DNA of 64,000 nucleotides from Siphonodentalium dalli (GCA_032622095.1 CP136065.1:68789675-68853674), one strand, 5' to 3'. Numbered from the stretch's first letter, positions 31,370-43,350 are shown. Notes: a model not told the origin generated them from the sequence alone. A program made the numbers and translations.

Positions 31370-31490
31370 GTCGATTTGCTTCAGATTTTCGGCGAAGTTA
31401 GTAGAATGTTACACTACTCCATTTGACATAGCACTAGAATACTAAGGTATCAGTTTCACGGACCTGAACAAGTACATAATATGTCTTTAA
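31370..31490 (+). repeat. Family F repeat, right-end fragment
   Basis: gtcgatttgcttcagatttt ... gaacaagtacataatatgtc + tttaa, matching the end of the copy at 4868-5215. Confidence 0.65.
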
Positions 31491-31928
31491 GGGTATAAAT
31501 AAGGAATATGGGATAATTAAAAAAAAAAAAACCTAATTGCATTGTGAGCAGTAAATTAGAATCACGGAAAGGAACATTTTCCGCAGTAGTGTAATTCAGT
31601 GTAATTATAAGGAATTCATTGAATTACTGGAGGAAAACATCTAGTTTTTTATTTGGTGTAGGTGGGGGCTGTATGTATGAAAAAAGTATGTTAATGAAAA
31701 TGACTAAATTGTGAAATTTTGCTGGAATCGGGAACGGCTGGGGTTGCAGTTAAGTATTCAGTATAAATACAACAGCCCTAGCTGTAGAAGCCAATATAGA
31801 ATTTCATGCAATAATAAAGAAATGCCGAATAATAAAATGACAATTTTAAGGGCTGAGTATGATACAGTATGAATAAAAAAACCCCAGAATACATACGAAA
31901 ATGGAGGGTGATACGCTCCCTTACAGGT

Positions 31929-32257
31929 GTACTGTACACTAAAACCGGCCATTTATGGGACCATCTCCTTTTATACTCAACAGAATATATGCAACAAATG
32001 AATGAATATGAGCCATGGATTAATGCAAAAACACTCATGTGATCTATGAATGATGCAAACAACATGGTAATTATAATGAAAATGAGTTTATGCCTCAAGC
32101 CATAAACCCATTTTCATTATAATTACCATGTTTTAGATCATTCATAAAGTAAATGGGTGTATTTTGCACTCATCCATGGCTCAAATTCATTCATTTGTTG
32201 CATGTATTCTGTATTAAAGGAGATGGTTCCGTAAATGCCTGGATTTAGTGTACAGTC
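31929..32257. mobile_element. Family M palindromic MITE, intact copy
   Basis: Left arm ctgtacactaaaaccggcca ... tactcaacagaata, right arm ... ggagatggttccgtaaatgc ... tagtgtacag. The two ~150-base arms pair along nearly their full length, meeting around 32098. Confidence 0.82.
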
Positions 32258-32282
32258 CCCCTTTAGCCACATTGCTGACTTA

Positions 32283-32495
32283 CAGTAATGCCCTAAGTAA
32301 CCGACTCCTTAACCGCAGCAAAATTATGGGTAACTTTTCAGGATTTAGTCGGAAATATGGCTTGTTGCCATTCATCGGAAAGCTCTCGGGGAGAGCTTTC
32401 CGATGAATGGCAACAAGCCATATTTCCGACTAAATCCTGAAAAGTTACCCATAATTCTGCTGTGGTTAAGAAGTCGATTACTTAGAGCATTACTG
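32283..32495. mobile_element. Family T palindromic MITE, full copy
   Basis: CAGTAATGCCCTAAGTAACC to the complement at 32476-32495, TA on both sides, centre cggaaagctctcggggagag. Confidence 0.88.
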
Positions 32496-33089
32496 TATAT
32501 CGATTGTTTATTCTCATTATATCCATTGTATCTTCTCATTATACCTCATTGATCGAGGCTCTTCATTCTGATCAGCTGCAATATTTTATTATTCATTCCG
32601 TTGTTGATTTATTTTAGATCTGATGTCAATGCTTGTCAGTGATGAAATCATTATATAAATATTATTATGCACATAAAATGCTACATGTTGCCATTTATTT
32701 AAACAGCCTTTCGTGTTCTATTCATGTATATTTATTAACTGAGGGCCAGGGTCTTCTAGATTGGGCCAAAAATAGGCCATGGACCTGCATATAGGGAGAT
32801 AATTAACCTTCTGTCATTTTTTTCAAGAAAAAAGTGACTTTGATTCTCTGGTCTTAACACGTTGAGTTATCTCTTCCTTTTTGCATGTAATTGATTGAGA
32901 GCCGGCACTCAAAGTGTTAAGAGGTATATTTTCATTAACTTAGTCAAAAATGAAATTAAAATAATGAAATTTTAAAACCAACTATTTCATGTTATTATAT
33001 TTATAGCATGTTACATGTATACAGTAGTAAATTTGATTTCAAACATTACAGCAATATTAATATATCAGATTGAGGGATACTCCATCTAA

Positions 33090-33754
33090 GTGCCACTGCA
33101 GACGCTACGATTAAAATCGTAAGTGGGGAAAATCGTAGGTGGAGAAATTGTAGCTTGCCCGCAGACGCTACGGTGCTGCGATGTTTGCAGCTACGATTTT
33201 ATCAACGTGATCGATCACATGATAGCAAAATGTTATAACACATTCTCCGCATTATGCAACTAAATACATATGGCATGTATCTCAATGTTCTAAACTAACA
33301 GGTTGATGTTGAAAGTTAAAGTGAAATTGAATATTTTTTTAAGTTTGACATTTTTGTACCTGTCAACTCAACAGGCTCAGCTGCCCCAATTGAATTTCAA
33401 CAATGCGGCAGCCCTCTACTCCTTGTCTGATATGTGGTATAGGCCTGCATTCCCTGCCGTGCCACACATCCACCAATTTGGCCTCGTTTTTGTAAGTGCA
33501 AGAAGTTTGTAAACTTTGCGCCATTTTTGAATGTTTTCTTTTCGTGGTATTTACAACATGACCAGTGCGACAGTGGTCATGTGACAGCTACGATCGCGCG
33601 CGTTGCCAAGGTCATGCCACGATTTTCCTGGTAAAATCAAACAGTGCTTGATTGCTACGATTTGGCTACGATATTGTCGTGAGCATGCGCATTGGATGCT
33701 TCCTCCTGCGATTTTCCCCACTTACGATTTTAATCGCAGCGTGTGCGGTGGCAC
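33090..33754. mobile_element. 665-bp MITE with TAA duplication (PIF/Harbinger-like)
   Basis: The ends are ~50-bp inverted repeats: gtgccactgcagacgctacg + attaaaatcgtaagtgggga at the left and its near complement at 33703-33754. It is flanked by TAA (33087-33089 and 33755-33757). The inside repeats the 'gctacgat' word but has no transposase. Confidence 0.82.
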
Positions 33755-33889
33755 TAAATGACTCATTTGTTCAATTAAATATTAGAGGTAACACAACATC
33801 GATTTTAGTATTCTGCAAGCTATAGACTCTGGGGTGTGCAATAAATATAGAACAACACAGTAGCATGAAATGGTTAACTAGTTTTTGTA

Positions 33890-34044
33890 CAGTAATGCTC
33901 TAAATAATCAACTCCTTAACCAAAGCAGAATTATGGGTAATTTTTCAGGATTTAGTCGGAAATATGGCTTGTTGCCATTCATCGGAAATCTCTCAGTGAG
34001 AGCATTCCGATGAATGGCAACAAGCCATATTTCCGACTAAATCT
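33890..34044. mobile_element. Family T MITE, right arm truncated
   Basis: It starts cagtaatgctctaaataatc and the palindrome breaks off after tttccgactaaatc at about 34043. Confidence 0.82.
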
Positions 34045-34449
34045 TGCTGCTATAGAGGTGCACTTGGTGGGGTAATGCACCTAATTTTGTCAAATTATTT
34101 GATCCAATCTTGTCAACCCTGGTGATAAACATGTTAAACAGCGAATTTTGTGTGCACATACCAGTGTATATATATACCATATTTATTTTGAGATTGTTAT
34201 AATGTTACTATACCAGACTTACGAGCTTTATACCTTCATCATCATTAATTGTAAGATACTTGTTTATAATGTCCAAATGCCATCACAAATCCTGTATGAT
34301 GCTACTATAGTTATTATATGTGTGATATGAGTCATTTCTGTTTCATGAATATGCTATTCATATTTTGGCTGAACCTCCCATTGTCCTCAGGTTGAAGCTG
34401 CTGGTTTCATATTGATAATTAAATCAGTTGTAATTGTAGCATCAACATT

Positions 34450-34610
34450 AAAGCCACATGGCAGTTTTGCACTCCAAAATACACCTAATAATATTAGCTA
34501 TTGAATTTTTCCCAGTATCAAAATAGGTTGATAAATATCTTAACTACCTATCTATGAGCATTATATGTCACAGAAAGATGCATTGAAGTCATAACAAATA
34601 CAAATTTTTT
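34450..34610. repeat. Dispersed repeat shared with 62530-62800
   Basis: 'gcactccaaaatacacctaa' + 'taatatta' and 'agcattatatgtcacagaaa' + 'gatgcattgaagtcata' occur in the same order in both places. Confidence 0.7.
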
Positions 34611-35186
34611 ATTCATCGTAATTCTGGAATTGGGAATTTAATCATTAAAATTATGTAGTACCCTAAATATTTCACAGTGACAACAGCTCAAGATTTTCTT
34701 CCCATGATCTATGGGTTCCAATTTTATATTTTATATGACCGTTAACAAAACCAATTGAACCGGCACGAACAAAACAATCTCTTAATTCATCGAAAATATA
34801 TAAGAACCAAAATGGCTTTATAGACAAATATGTTCGGAAATCTTCTGCGTAGGCATACCAAATTTTTTTTACATACATGTAATGTTGGAGTTCGATCAAG
34901 CCATGTACAAAAGCATTTTATTAAAATTTGACAATAAAAACATGATGGGGGAGTATTCATATTGAGGCATAATGTAGAAATGGCATAGACAAATGTACAT
35001 AGCTTGTCACAAGTATTAAATACATGCATTAGCTTGTCATATGTATAAATTTGCATAACTTGTCACATGTATAAATCTGAGCATAGTTTGTATATACATT
35101 CATCATTAAGGTTCCACACCATATATGAAACATCAAATAATATCAAACATATCAAATTCTACCATATATGTACACTTACACTTGGA

Positions 35187-35408
35187 CAGTAATGCCCTTA
35201 TATAATTGACTCCTTAACCACAGCAGAATTATGGGTAATTTTTCAGGATTTAGTCGGAAATATGGCTTGTTGCCATTCAATGGAAAGCTCTCAGAGCTTT
35301 CCTGAGAGCTTTCCGATGAATGGCAACAAGCCATATTTCCGACTAAATCCTGGAAAATTACCCATAATTCTGCTGTGGTTAAGGAGTCGATTATTTAGGG
35401 CATTACTG
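35187..35408. mobile_element. Family T palindromic MITE, full copy
   Basis: cagtaatgcccttatataat to ... gattatttagggcattactg. The centre (aaagctctcagagctttcctgagagc) carries a small extra repeat. Confidence 0.85.
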
Positions 35409-35536
35409 TACATGCATTCGATCTGTTGCATTTGAATGCAGGTCATTGATTGGTTGAAATCATGTGATGTGATGCCATCCCATACCCAACCTGTTATCAT
35501 ATTGTACAGATGCAATTGAAATGCACTGCCAGAATA

Positions 35537-35664
35537 CAGTAATGCTCTAAGTAATCAAGGAGAGCTTTCCGATGAATGGCAACAAGCCATATTTTCGACT
35601 AAATCCTGAAAAGTTACCCATAATTCTGCTGTGGTTAAGAAGTCGATTACTTAGAGCATTACTG
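35537..35664. mobile_element. Family T MITE with left arm deleted
   Basis: Only cagtaatgctctaagtaatc of the left arm remains, joined directly to the centre aggagagctttccgatgaat and a complete right arm. Confidence 0.82.
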
Positions 35665-35854
35665 TAGTCTTAAGATGTTCATTCCATGGAGTGTGGATAC
35701 AAGTTGGTCAGACATCTTGTGTGGCACACATAAAAATGTCAGACCATCTTGCATCCATGAATCAAAACTTGCAGATTAAAAGATTATATAGTCACCTGTT
35801 TTGAATGATATTCTGGTATGGCGTTGCAAGTTGTGTCCTGTGTCCATACAATAT

Positions 35855-36235
35855 GAAAATAAAGGTCGCTGACCTAAATGCCCCACAACGAAGGTGGCAG
35901 GTTTGAAGGATTTATGGGTTTCAGATCCCTTTATTACAAACTGTAGGAGGAATTGATTACACCAAAATGATACAAAGTGCATATTCACTCAATATGTTGC
36001 TCATCTTAAATGTGTCGAGAAAAGGTCAATAACTCTAAAATAAAAAACATAACACTTTTCTATGTTGAAAAATGGCAATAACTCCACCAAAATAACTCAG
36101 ACTGCACTAAAAATTGCAGGTGCCAAGGTTCCCATGCAAATTGAAATCTGTGCCAGTTTTTTTTTTAATTTACCAGAATACAGACTTGGACAAAGTTCCG
36201 GATGCACACTCGCACACACAAGGGTCATTTCTATA
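35855..36235 (-). repeat. Reverse copy of the 24640-25002 repeat
   Basis: ggtcgctgacctaaatgccc, aacgaaggtggcaggtttga, ggatttatgggtttca, aaggtcaataactctaaaat and acttggacaaagttccggat appear in the reverse complement order of the copy in the PGAP2 intron. Confidence 0.7.
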
Positions 36236-36367
36236 GTCCTCCAACGGAATGTCAGGGGACAACAAGTTGGGCCCTGCTTGCGATGTGTCATGATGTGATT
36301 TCAACCAACATCCTCCATTCACTTTACACAGTGTGAATGCAAATGCATGTAGGAGCAATCCTTGAAA

Positions 36368-36760
36368 TAGTGTGTCTGACATTTGCAGAAAGAGATCTGC
36401 AGAGGGTGAATTTAGTGATGCTACCCAGCACAGCAGGCTAGCATCACCAAATTCACCCTCTGGCGACCTCATTCTACTTAGTCCTCATCTGGGAAATATC
36501 TATGGTCTCAAATTAACATTGCTTTTAGTTAATTTTTCCCTTCTGTTCAGTTTCTATATCTCCTGATATGCAGAAGATCACCAACTTCAACTGAGGAATT
36601 TCAATCTGATCCTAGGTCTCCCATAGAAGTTGAGACCTCAGCAGAATGAGGTTCCCAGAAGGTGAATTTGGTGACGATAGCCTCATGCGTGATAGCGTCA
36701 CTAAATTCACCCTCATGGGACCTCATTCTGCAAATGTCAGACATACTATATCCAGACTTG
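36368..36760. mobile_element. Family H composite hairpin MITE, complete copy
   Basis: atagtgtgtctgacatttgc at the left and gcaaatgtcagacatactat at the right. Two hairpins (gagatctgcagagggtgaat; gaggttcccagaaggtgaat) flank the core. Confidence 0.83.
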
Positions 36761-37385
36761 CATGAATGCTTGTTAATTGGCCAGTACATTTAAATATAAG
36801 GAATATAAGTTATTGTTGTGGATTGACAGATGAAAACTAGACTGTGGCACTAAATCATGCCGATTCGAAACTTGCGAATCAGCCGCCCAATTCGATGACG
36901 ATCTCTAATCCGGTCACCGATGTTGCCATTAATTGGAATCTCAAATTATCGAAACTAGACCCACTCTCTTTTATGCAATATCCCCAAATTGGAAAATAAT
37001 AGTATCTTAAAATTGATATCTTAATAGTATATTACTTTTCAAGCATGGCCCCTCAAGTCGTGAGTCACTTTGTGCCAGGAACTAGTGATACCACATTACT
37101 GGAATTTAATGTTGCATTGCATAATCTCTAACTTCTGCTGAATTGTGTAGATAATGTTCACCTGACTTTAAGAGGGTAACCTGGGGTTGAATGACAAAAG
37201 CAGTCAAATTAACAATTTACAGGGATTTTATTTAACTTGATTCTGTGTGGCCAGTCATCTAGGTCAACATGTGTATGATTGTATGTGATTGCATCATGGT
37301 TTATATGCCTGTATAGTGATTTCCTGGTAACAAATTAATTATAAAAAGTTATGATTTTATAAAATCTATAAAAGTCTATAAAATA

Positions 37386-37850
37386 TTAACCCTTTCCCCA
37401 ACAGAACGGCCCTGTGCCAATGCATTCTCTTATATATGTGAGTCGACCATAGGTCGCCTCGCATATATAAGAGAATGCATTGGCTTAACACATAATAAAA
37501 ATGATAAAATTGTCAAAGAATGTAGAAAAATATTATAAAAATTGTTAAAAAATGTAAGAAAAAATTATAAAATTGTTAAAGAATGTAAGAAAAATGGTAA
37601 AAAGTGTTTAAAAAAGCATTTTTTTAGGCCAATGCATTCTCTTATATATGCGAGGCGACCTATGGTCGACTCGCATATATAAGAGAATGCATTGGCACAG
37701 GGCATAACTCTAACCATCACAATGCGGTCAACGAACCGGTTCCAATGATATCCATATTTGTATGGTGTTATTGAGACAGACCGAAGATATTTTAGGCTGT
37801 TGAAGCTTTATTTGGGACATTTTTGGCCGTTTTGTTGGGTAAAGAGTTAA
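37386..37850 (+). mobile_element. Family B piggyBac-like MITE
   Basis: TTAA-ccctttccccaacagaac at the left and gttgggtaaagagttaa at the right. Two 69-bp hairpins (loops tcgaccataggtcgc and gcgacctatggtcga) are separated by an AT spacer. A unique 3' part follows: 'aaccggttccaatgatatcc' ... 'gacagaccgaagatatttta'. Confidence 0.87.
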
Positions 37851-38530
37851 CAGCCAGACAATTGCAAACCAGCTAGGCCGAGGTGACCAGAGGAGGATTT
37901 ATCAATACCATCATAATAATGATGGCAAACTTTCCATGAAATCATATAATTGCAGTAACATCACATACCACATTACCATGCCATGATAAGAGACCTGGCC
38001 ATGTGGAATTTTCTGCAAATAAACTGCATGTGTCATTCAAACCCCAATCAATCAATCAATCATTCAAACCCGATCTGCCCTTAAGAATTAATATGTTCAT
38101 TTCAATGTTGTTACTCACAGTTTAATAATAAAACACCCTGTGTATTGAATTAATTTGCATTATGTGTCATTTATTTTGCCATATTATAAATTACATTCAC
38201 TATCAGGCCGTGTCACATTCTGTTATCATTTAAATGCGGTTCAGTGTCACATCACATTCTTGGAAGTTATACGTCCCATTCTCGGTGTGCATTTTTTCAA
38301 TGCTGCCAAATATTAACCCAAAATGGAGCATATTTCAAAGTACTTCCATTATTTCTCCACATTATCAAGTAGAACAGATATTCAGACTCAGTCCTAGTGT
38401 TATCAGCAGAAATGGAGTGTAGATGCCATGTTGTTATGAGAAAAGTGTCGCACAAAAGTACACCTCTACAGAATTTCTATTCGAACACTGGAAAAAAGTT
38501 TTATGCCAAATTGTGTAAGTATGGTTAATG

Positions 38531-39351
38531 CCAGTCTGGGTGAACGTCGACTCTATATTTGAAATATAGAGTCTGGAGCTTATGTAGCCAAAACCATTTC
38601 TATTCAGCGAAGAGCTTCCCCAAAATGACGTCACGGATTTAAAAAAATACATCGATGATTGACAGGTGTCCCCACGTGTTATTTGTTGTGCAATAGCAAT
38701 GGCCTGTGTCGCGACATAAACTTACAGCAGATAATATTTGTCGTGTGTGCGACTATTTTTTTTCGGGAGATGAACTCGCTGCATCAACCGGAAAGCTGCA
38801 TCCGAGAGCAAAAAATAAGGTCGTCATCAAAAATGATGCTTTAGAACTATTTAAAAGCATAAAATTAAGTCATTTCCTCGGTGTTTAACTTTGAGATGAC
38901 TTTTTTACGACAAATAATTTGATTTGCAAACCATGTTACAATAAAGTAAATCAAATACACGGACATGAGTGAGTTCTATTTATATTTATGGGAGGCCAAG
39001 TTGGTACCATGCGCAGGCCTATCTATCAGGTCTAGCACATCCTTCAAATTAATCCGAATCGTACCGAATATATAATTTCGAAGCCATTTTTTCTGTCTGT
39101 TGTATTTGCAAGCATCGCTTTCGATCGGAGAAATACCGACTCTGTTACTATATTTAGAGGTGACATTATGGGAGTCTCCGCCCACTAACACTTGTTTATT
39201 AACCCATGCGGTTTCATTGGACGGAAAATAATTTACGCAATCAATTAGATTACGGAATCCCGAGGACTTGGAAATGAGATAGCGATGTTATCCGTCAGAC
39301 CTAATATTCAATGTTGTAATGAATATTTAGGTATGAGTTTACTCAGACTGG
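38531..39351. mobile_element. 821-bp element with 7-bp target duplication GTTAATG
   Basis: Starts CCAGTCTGGGTGAAC and ends GTTTACTCAGACTGG (inverted with two mismatches). Flanked by GTTAATG at 38524-38530 and 39352-39358 (8 bp if one G is shifted). An internal small palindrome (gactctatatttgaaatata) lies at 38549. It contains a + frame with an ICRVCDYF cysteine pair (see next entry). Superfamily not recognised. Confidence 0.72.
38706..38888 (+). CDS. Small uncharacterised frame inside the 821-bp element
   Basis: A 60-residue frame begins MSRHKLTADNICRVCDYFFS and ends SHFLGV. It is Lys-rich with one C-x2-C pair (ICRVC), and the ATG follows a TATA-less but repeat-free stretch. The composition looks more protein-like than most frames here and could be the first exon of a transposon gene. 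I do not recognise it, and the codon count is too small to be sure it is expressed. The element around it is non-autonomous. Confidence 0.25.
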   Translation: MSRHKLTADNICRVCDYFFSGDELAASTGKLHPRAKNKVVIKNDALELFKSIKLSHFLGV

Positions 39352-39965
39352 GTTAATGTCAACCAACAATAAAAGAATATGTTATACATTCCATCCGGAA
39401 TTTGAAATTTTTCATCAGACTTAAATCAGAATTAAGGGTAGTTTCATGTATAGTATCAATGGGCTCAGGTTACAGTCAAAGACTGAACTTATCTCACATA
39501 AGAGTGTGGAATAAATACAGAACACCAATTGCATCATAATTCTCGATTCTTCATCGAACCCATTGCGGACGACGAGATCTCATTAGACTGGATTACCTGC
39601 CCCTGGACTTGAATCCTTTGAATATATTTTTTGAATCATCCACAACCGATTCAGTGACCAGACCAGAGGGAAACTGGGAATATTTATCCTAGGGAGAAGT
39701 GACCTCTCTCATATACCAGTATAAATATATCCAAACAGCATACTTAAACTGTATTTCTGATTACAATGGTGTCCTTACTCATTATACTCATTTTATAAAT
39801 GGGCCATTGTATTGCATGATACTTATTGGATCATGGAATGGTGATGTTGGGGTCTCAGTTGAACATGAGCCATTGTTACTTCTCCTTGATAACTGTCCAC
39901 TTCTCCCTCATAATTAAAATTAAAAACCCCTTGGATGGTCCCTGAACCCATTTGACAAAATGTTT

Positions 39966-40183
39966 CAATTAGCCCTTTCATGAAATTGTTGCCTCATTAA
40001 AGATCCTGTGCCAGTGAATTCTCTTATATATGCAAGTCTCCCATAGGGAGCCTCACATATAAAAGAGAATGCACTGGCTATCAAGGTCAAGGCAAATGTA
40101 TTCTCTTTTACATGTGAGGCTTCCTATGGGATACTCGCATATATACATATGCAGCAGCACAGCTCCCATCATGAAAGGGTTAA
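39966..40183 (+). mobile_element. Family A piggyBac-like MITE, rearranged
   Basis: Left end agccctttcatgaaattg, first hairpin (40011-40080) intact. The right end is inverted, reading cagctcccatcatgaaaggg + ttaa as in 51452-51713, so the element carries two 'left' ends. A further fragment with the second hairpin follows at 40200-40318. Confidence 0.7.
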
Positions 40184-40609
40184 AATTTAAAATGTGAAGA
40201 CTAGCATATATAAAAGAAGGTACAGATTTACAAGGTCAAGGTAAATAGTCTTAGGCCAATGTATTCTCTTATATATATGGGAGGCTCCCTATGGTATCCC
40301 TTTTATATACATGCTAGCTTTTAGGAACCCAGGGGACAAATTACTTTACCAAATGAAGTGGGCGTGTTTATTGATTAATTGAGTGTTATTACTCCAGATA
40401 GTACCGTTGAGAAATGTCAGCAATATATCTTTTATACACATCAGGAGCCAGTGCAATTCAATCAATACTGTTGTCTGCGTATTATTATACCCCCAATTTT
40501 GAAGAGAATGAGGGCATACTGGACCTTACAGGAGTCTGTCTATACAGCAATATCCGTTACAGGATGTTTGACAGTAGAACCCGAAGCCACGACAAATAGT
40601 TTTCGCGGC

Positions 40610-40984
40610 TTAACCCTTTACCCAACAAAACCGGCCAAATAAAGCTTCAACAGCCTAAAATATCTTCGGTCTGTCTCAATAGAACCATACAAATATGGAT
40701 ATCATTGGAACCGGCTCCTTGACCACATTGTGATAGTTACAGTTATGCCCTGATGCATTCTCTTATATATGCGAGTCGACCATAGGTCGCCTCGCATATA
40801 TAAGAGAATGCATTAGCTTTTTTTTAACACTTTTTACCATTTTTTCTTACATTCTTTAACAATTTTATAATTTTTAATGTGTTAAGCCAATGCATTCTCT
40901 TATATATGCGAGGCGACCTATGGTCGACTCGCATATATAAGAGAATGCATTGGCACAGGGCCCTTCTGTTGGGTAAAGGATTAA
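40610..40984 (-). mobile_element. Family B piggyBac-like MITE, reverse orientation
   Basis: TTAA-ccctttacccaacaaaac ... to ggcccttctgttgggtaaag + gattaa. Two hairpins (about 40751-40815 and 40887-40955) have mutually inverted loops. The unique part 'aaaatatcttcggtctgtct' comes first in this orientation. Confidence 0.87.
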
Positions 40985-41051
40985 TGTAATTGGCATTGGG
41001 ACTTCTGTCTGCTATCATCACTGGCATCTGGCAATATATGCATGCATCATT

Positions 41052-41205
41052 ATACAGTTATCGCATTTTTTCGAGGTTGACACGAGGAATTGTCAACCCA
41101 AGGAAGTCAATATTCACCAAGGCCGCAGGCCGAGGTGAATATTGATTTCCAAGGGCTGACAATTTCTTGTGTCAAACAAGAAACAATGCGATAACTGTTT
41201 TATTA
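41052..41205. mobile_element. Imperfect palindromic element
   Basis: acagttatcgcattttttcg at the left pairs with aacaatgcgataactgt at the right, and caatattcaccaaggccg with ggccgaggtgaatattg in the centre. Confidence 0.65.
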
Positions 41206-41400
41206 TATGAAACGCGCTTTGATTGGACAAGACGTTGTGATGTTGAATGTCGCTGAGAAAACACGATCTATTTTCAGGTCTGATAATAAGTTATGTTAAC
41301 CCCTGAAGTATCTGACGTCACTCAGAACTGTTATTAACCTGTTGTTTCATTAATGAGGTGAACATCGTTGGTTATCTCGATTTTTTCGTTACGTTTTAAC

Positions 41401-41572
41401 CACAGGGGCCTGTAACGCTGTCCGCCCCCCTTTTTTGCACTGCCCATATACGCCACCCTCTATACGCGCCTTCTAATGTTCCATTAACGCGAAGAAGGCG
41501 CATATAGAGGACGGCGTATATGGGCAGTGCAAAAAGGGGGGCGGACAGCGGAGCGCATTACAGGCCCCTGTG
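41401..41572. mobile_element. 172-bp palindromic MITE with 8-bp duplication
   Basis: Starts CACAGGGGCCTGTAACGC and ends GCGCATTACAGGCCCCTGTG. The arms pair through cggcgtatatgggcagtgca. Flanked by the perfect 8-bp repeat GTTTTAAC (41393-41400 and 41573-41580). An 8-bp duplication and CAGGGG near the tip suggest hAT. It is strikingly GC-rich against its surroundings. Confidence 0.85.
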
Positions 41573-41734
41573 GTTTTAACATAGGAATTGGGGAAGGAAA
41601 CATATGATCATATAATAATGAATGATGAATCAGATAGTAATTATATTATATTTCAAACTATTTTCTTCTACAGGGTATGTGCATATATTGACAAATTCCA
41701 GCGATGTCTTGAGACTGAGTCGTGTCGAAATCAA

Positions 41735-41850
41735 CTTTAACCCTTTCAATACTGAATTGATTCTCCCATTCAGTTATATGAAAGCATTCGTTGGAATAGC
41801 CTATATATTCCACGTTGAGAGGTCTGGGTGTTCTGATAATATAGCAACCA
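41735..41850. mobile_element. Family D left-end fragment
   Basis: tttaaccctttcaatactga + attgattctcccattcagtt matches the D terminus (TTAACCCTTTCTATACTAAATGG type) and then breaks off. Confidence 0.65.
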
Positions 41851-42562
41851 ATGCGAGAATACCAATATTTGGCAATGCCCGGTTCAGTTCTTTGCGATTC
41901 ACAGTGAAGTTGTGCTTGACACATAAGCCCATGCACGCGGCTCAGCCATTCGACAATTCCGGCGGCGGAGATTTTTTCATGTGGCTGGTGTTAGAGAAAA
42001 TATGGCTGGCCGCAGCGTGCAATGGCGGCTTCGGACTCTATTGGACAGCAAGGAAAATTGGTATGGAGATGTCTAGAGTTACATCCCCTTCTGATCGCGA
42101 CCCTATCTAGTCCCCACCTAAATTCTTTTTTATTTGAATAAGTCTTATGTTAACTTTTTTCTCATACCTTAACCATCAAATTAAGTATTGATGACCAATT
42201 AATCAGTCTATTTGCATCAAATTTGACAATCTGAATCACCTTGCATTATATAAGATAGGATACTGCTTCAATATACAGAACTGACCATGATGACCATTTA
42301 TGTTAGGAAGAATAAAATATGAAAAAAATAAAATTTGCCCTCCCGCCTAATCTCTGTGAAAATGTTGGATGTAAATCTCGCAATTCATTTATAATGGCCT
42401 TTAACCCTTTCTATACTAAATGGATGCTCCCGCTCAGTTAAAAAGTGTACATCGGAATCTGTCGGAATGGTCTATTATTTAGTTGCAGAGATATTAAGGT
42501 GATAAAAGCAGAGACAGATATATAAAAGGAGCCCTATTTATTGAGGGAAATGATTAAATAAT

Positions 42563-43030
42563 AAGTTCAACAACTTATTATCTGAACATTTCCTATGGGA
42601 TAACTACTTGTTAACAAAGCTTTAGTATAGAAAGGGTTAAACTTATTATCTGAACATTTCCTAAGGGATAACTACTCATCAATGATGCTTTAGTATAGAA
42701 AGGGTTAAACTTATTATCTGAACATTTCCTAAGGGATAACTACTCATCAATGATGCTTTAGTATAGAAAGGGTTAAACTTGTTATATTAACATTTCATAT
42801 TTGATAACTACTCGTCAATGATGCTTTAGTATAGAAAGGGTTAAACTTATTATCTGAACATTTCCTGTGGGATAACTACTCGTCAATGATGCTTTAATAT
42901 AGAAAGGGTTAAACTTATTATCTGAACGTTTCCTATGGGATAACTACTCGTCAATGATGCTTTAGTATAGAAAGGGTTAAACTTATTATCTGAACGTTTC
43001 CTATGGGATAACTACTCATACTAAATATAC
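42563..43030. repeat. 68-bp tandem repeat, about 6 units
   Basis: The word aaagggttaaacttattatc recurs at 42631, 42699, 42767, 42835, 42903 and 42971, exactly 68 apart. Each unit also contains gggataactactc.tcaatg and ctttagtatag, i.e. the end of a family D element including its GGGTTAA terminus. The units are 90% or more alike by eye. A similar, shorter run is at 49243-49445. Confidence 0.92.
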
Positions 43031-43137
43031 ATTGATGGGTAGTTCCCTCAGGAAATGTGCAGATAATAAGTTCAACAAATGACCATTATCTGAACATTTC
43101 ACACTGATGAATAGCAGTCCTTCAGCAGTTACAGGTA

Positions 43138-43350
43138 CAGTAATGCTCTAATTAATCGACTGCTTAACCACAGCATAATTATGGGTAACTTTTCAGAATT
43201 TAGTCGGAAATATGGCTTGTTGCCATTCATCGGAAAGCTCTCGGCGAGAGCTTTCCAATGAATGGCAACAAGCCATATTTCCGACTAAATCCTGAAAAGT
43301 TACCCATAATTCTGCTGTGGTTAAGGAGTCGATTAATTAGAGCATTACTG
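43138..43350. mobile_element. Family T palindromic MITE, full copy nested in family D
   Basis: CAGTAATGCTCTAATTAATC to ... GATTAATTAGAGCATTACTG, TA on both sides. Confidence 0.88.

Noticed and set aside
41622-42110. 162-residue + strand reading frame, the longest single frame outside the host genes
   Set aside because: It begins in AT-rich sequence, reads across a family D left end and then GC-richer unique sequence. No family motif is visible and there is no neighbouring exon. Chance opening is more likely.
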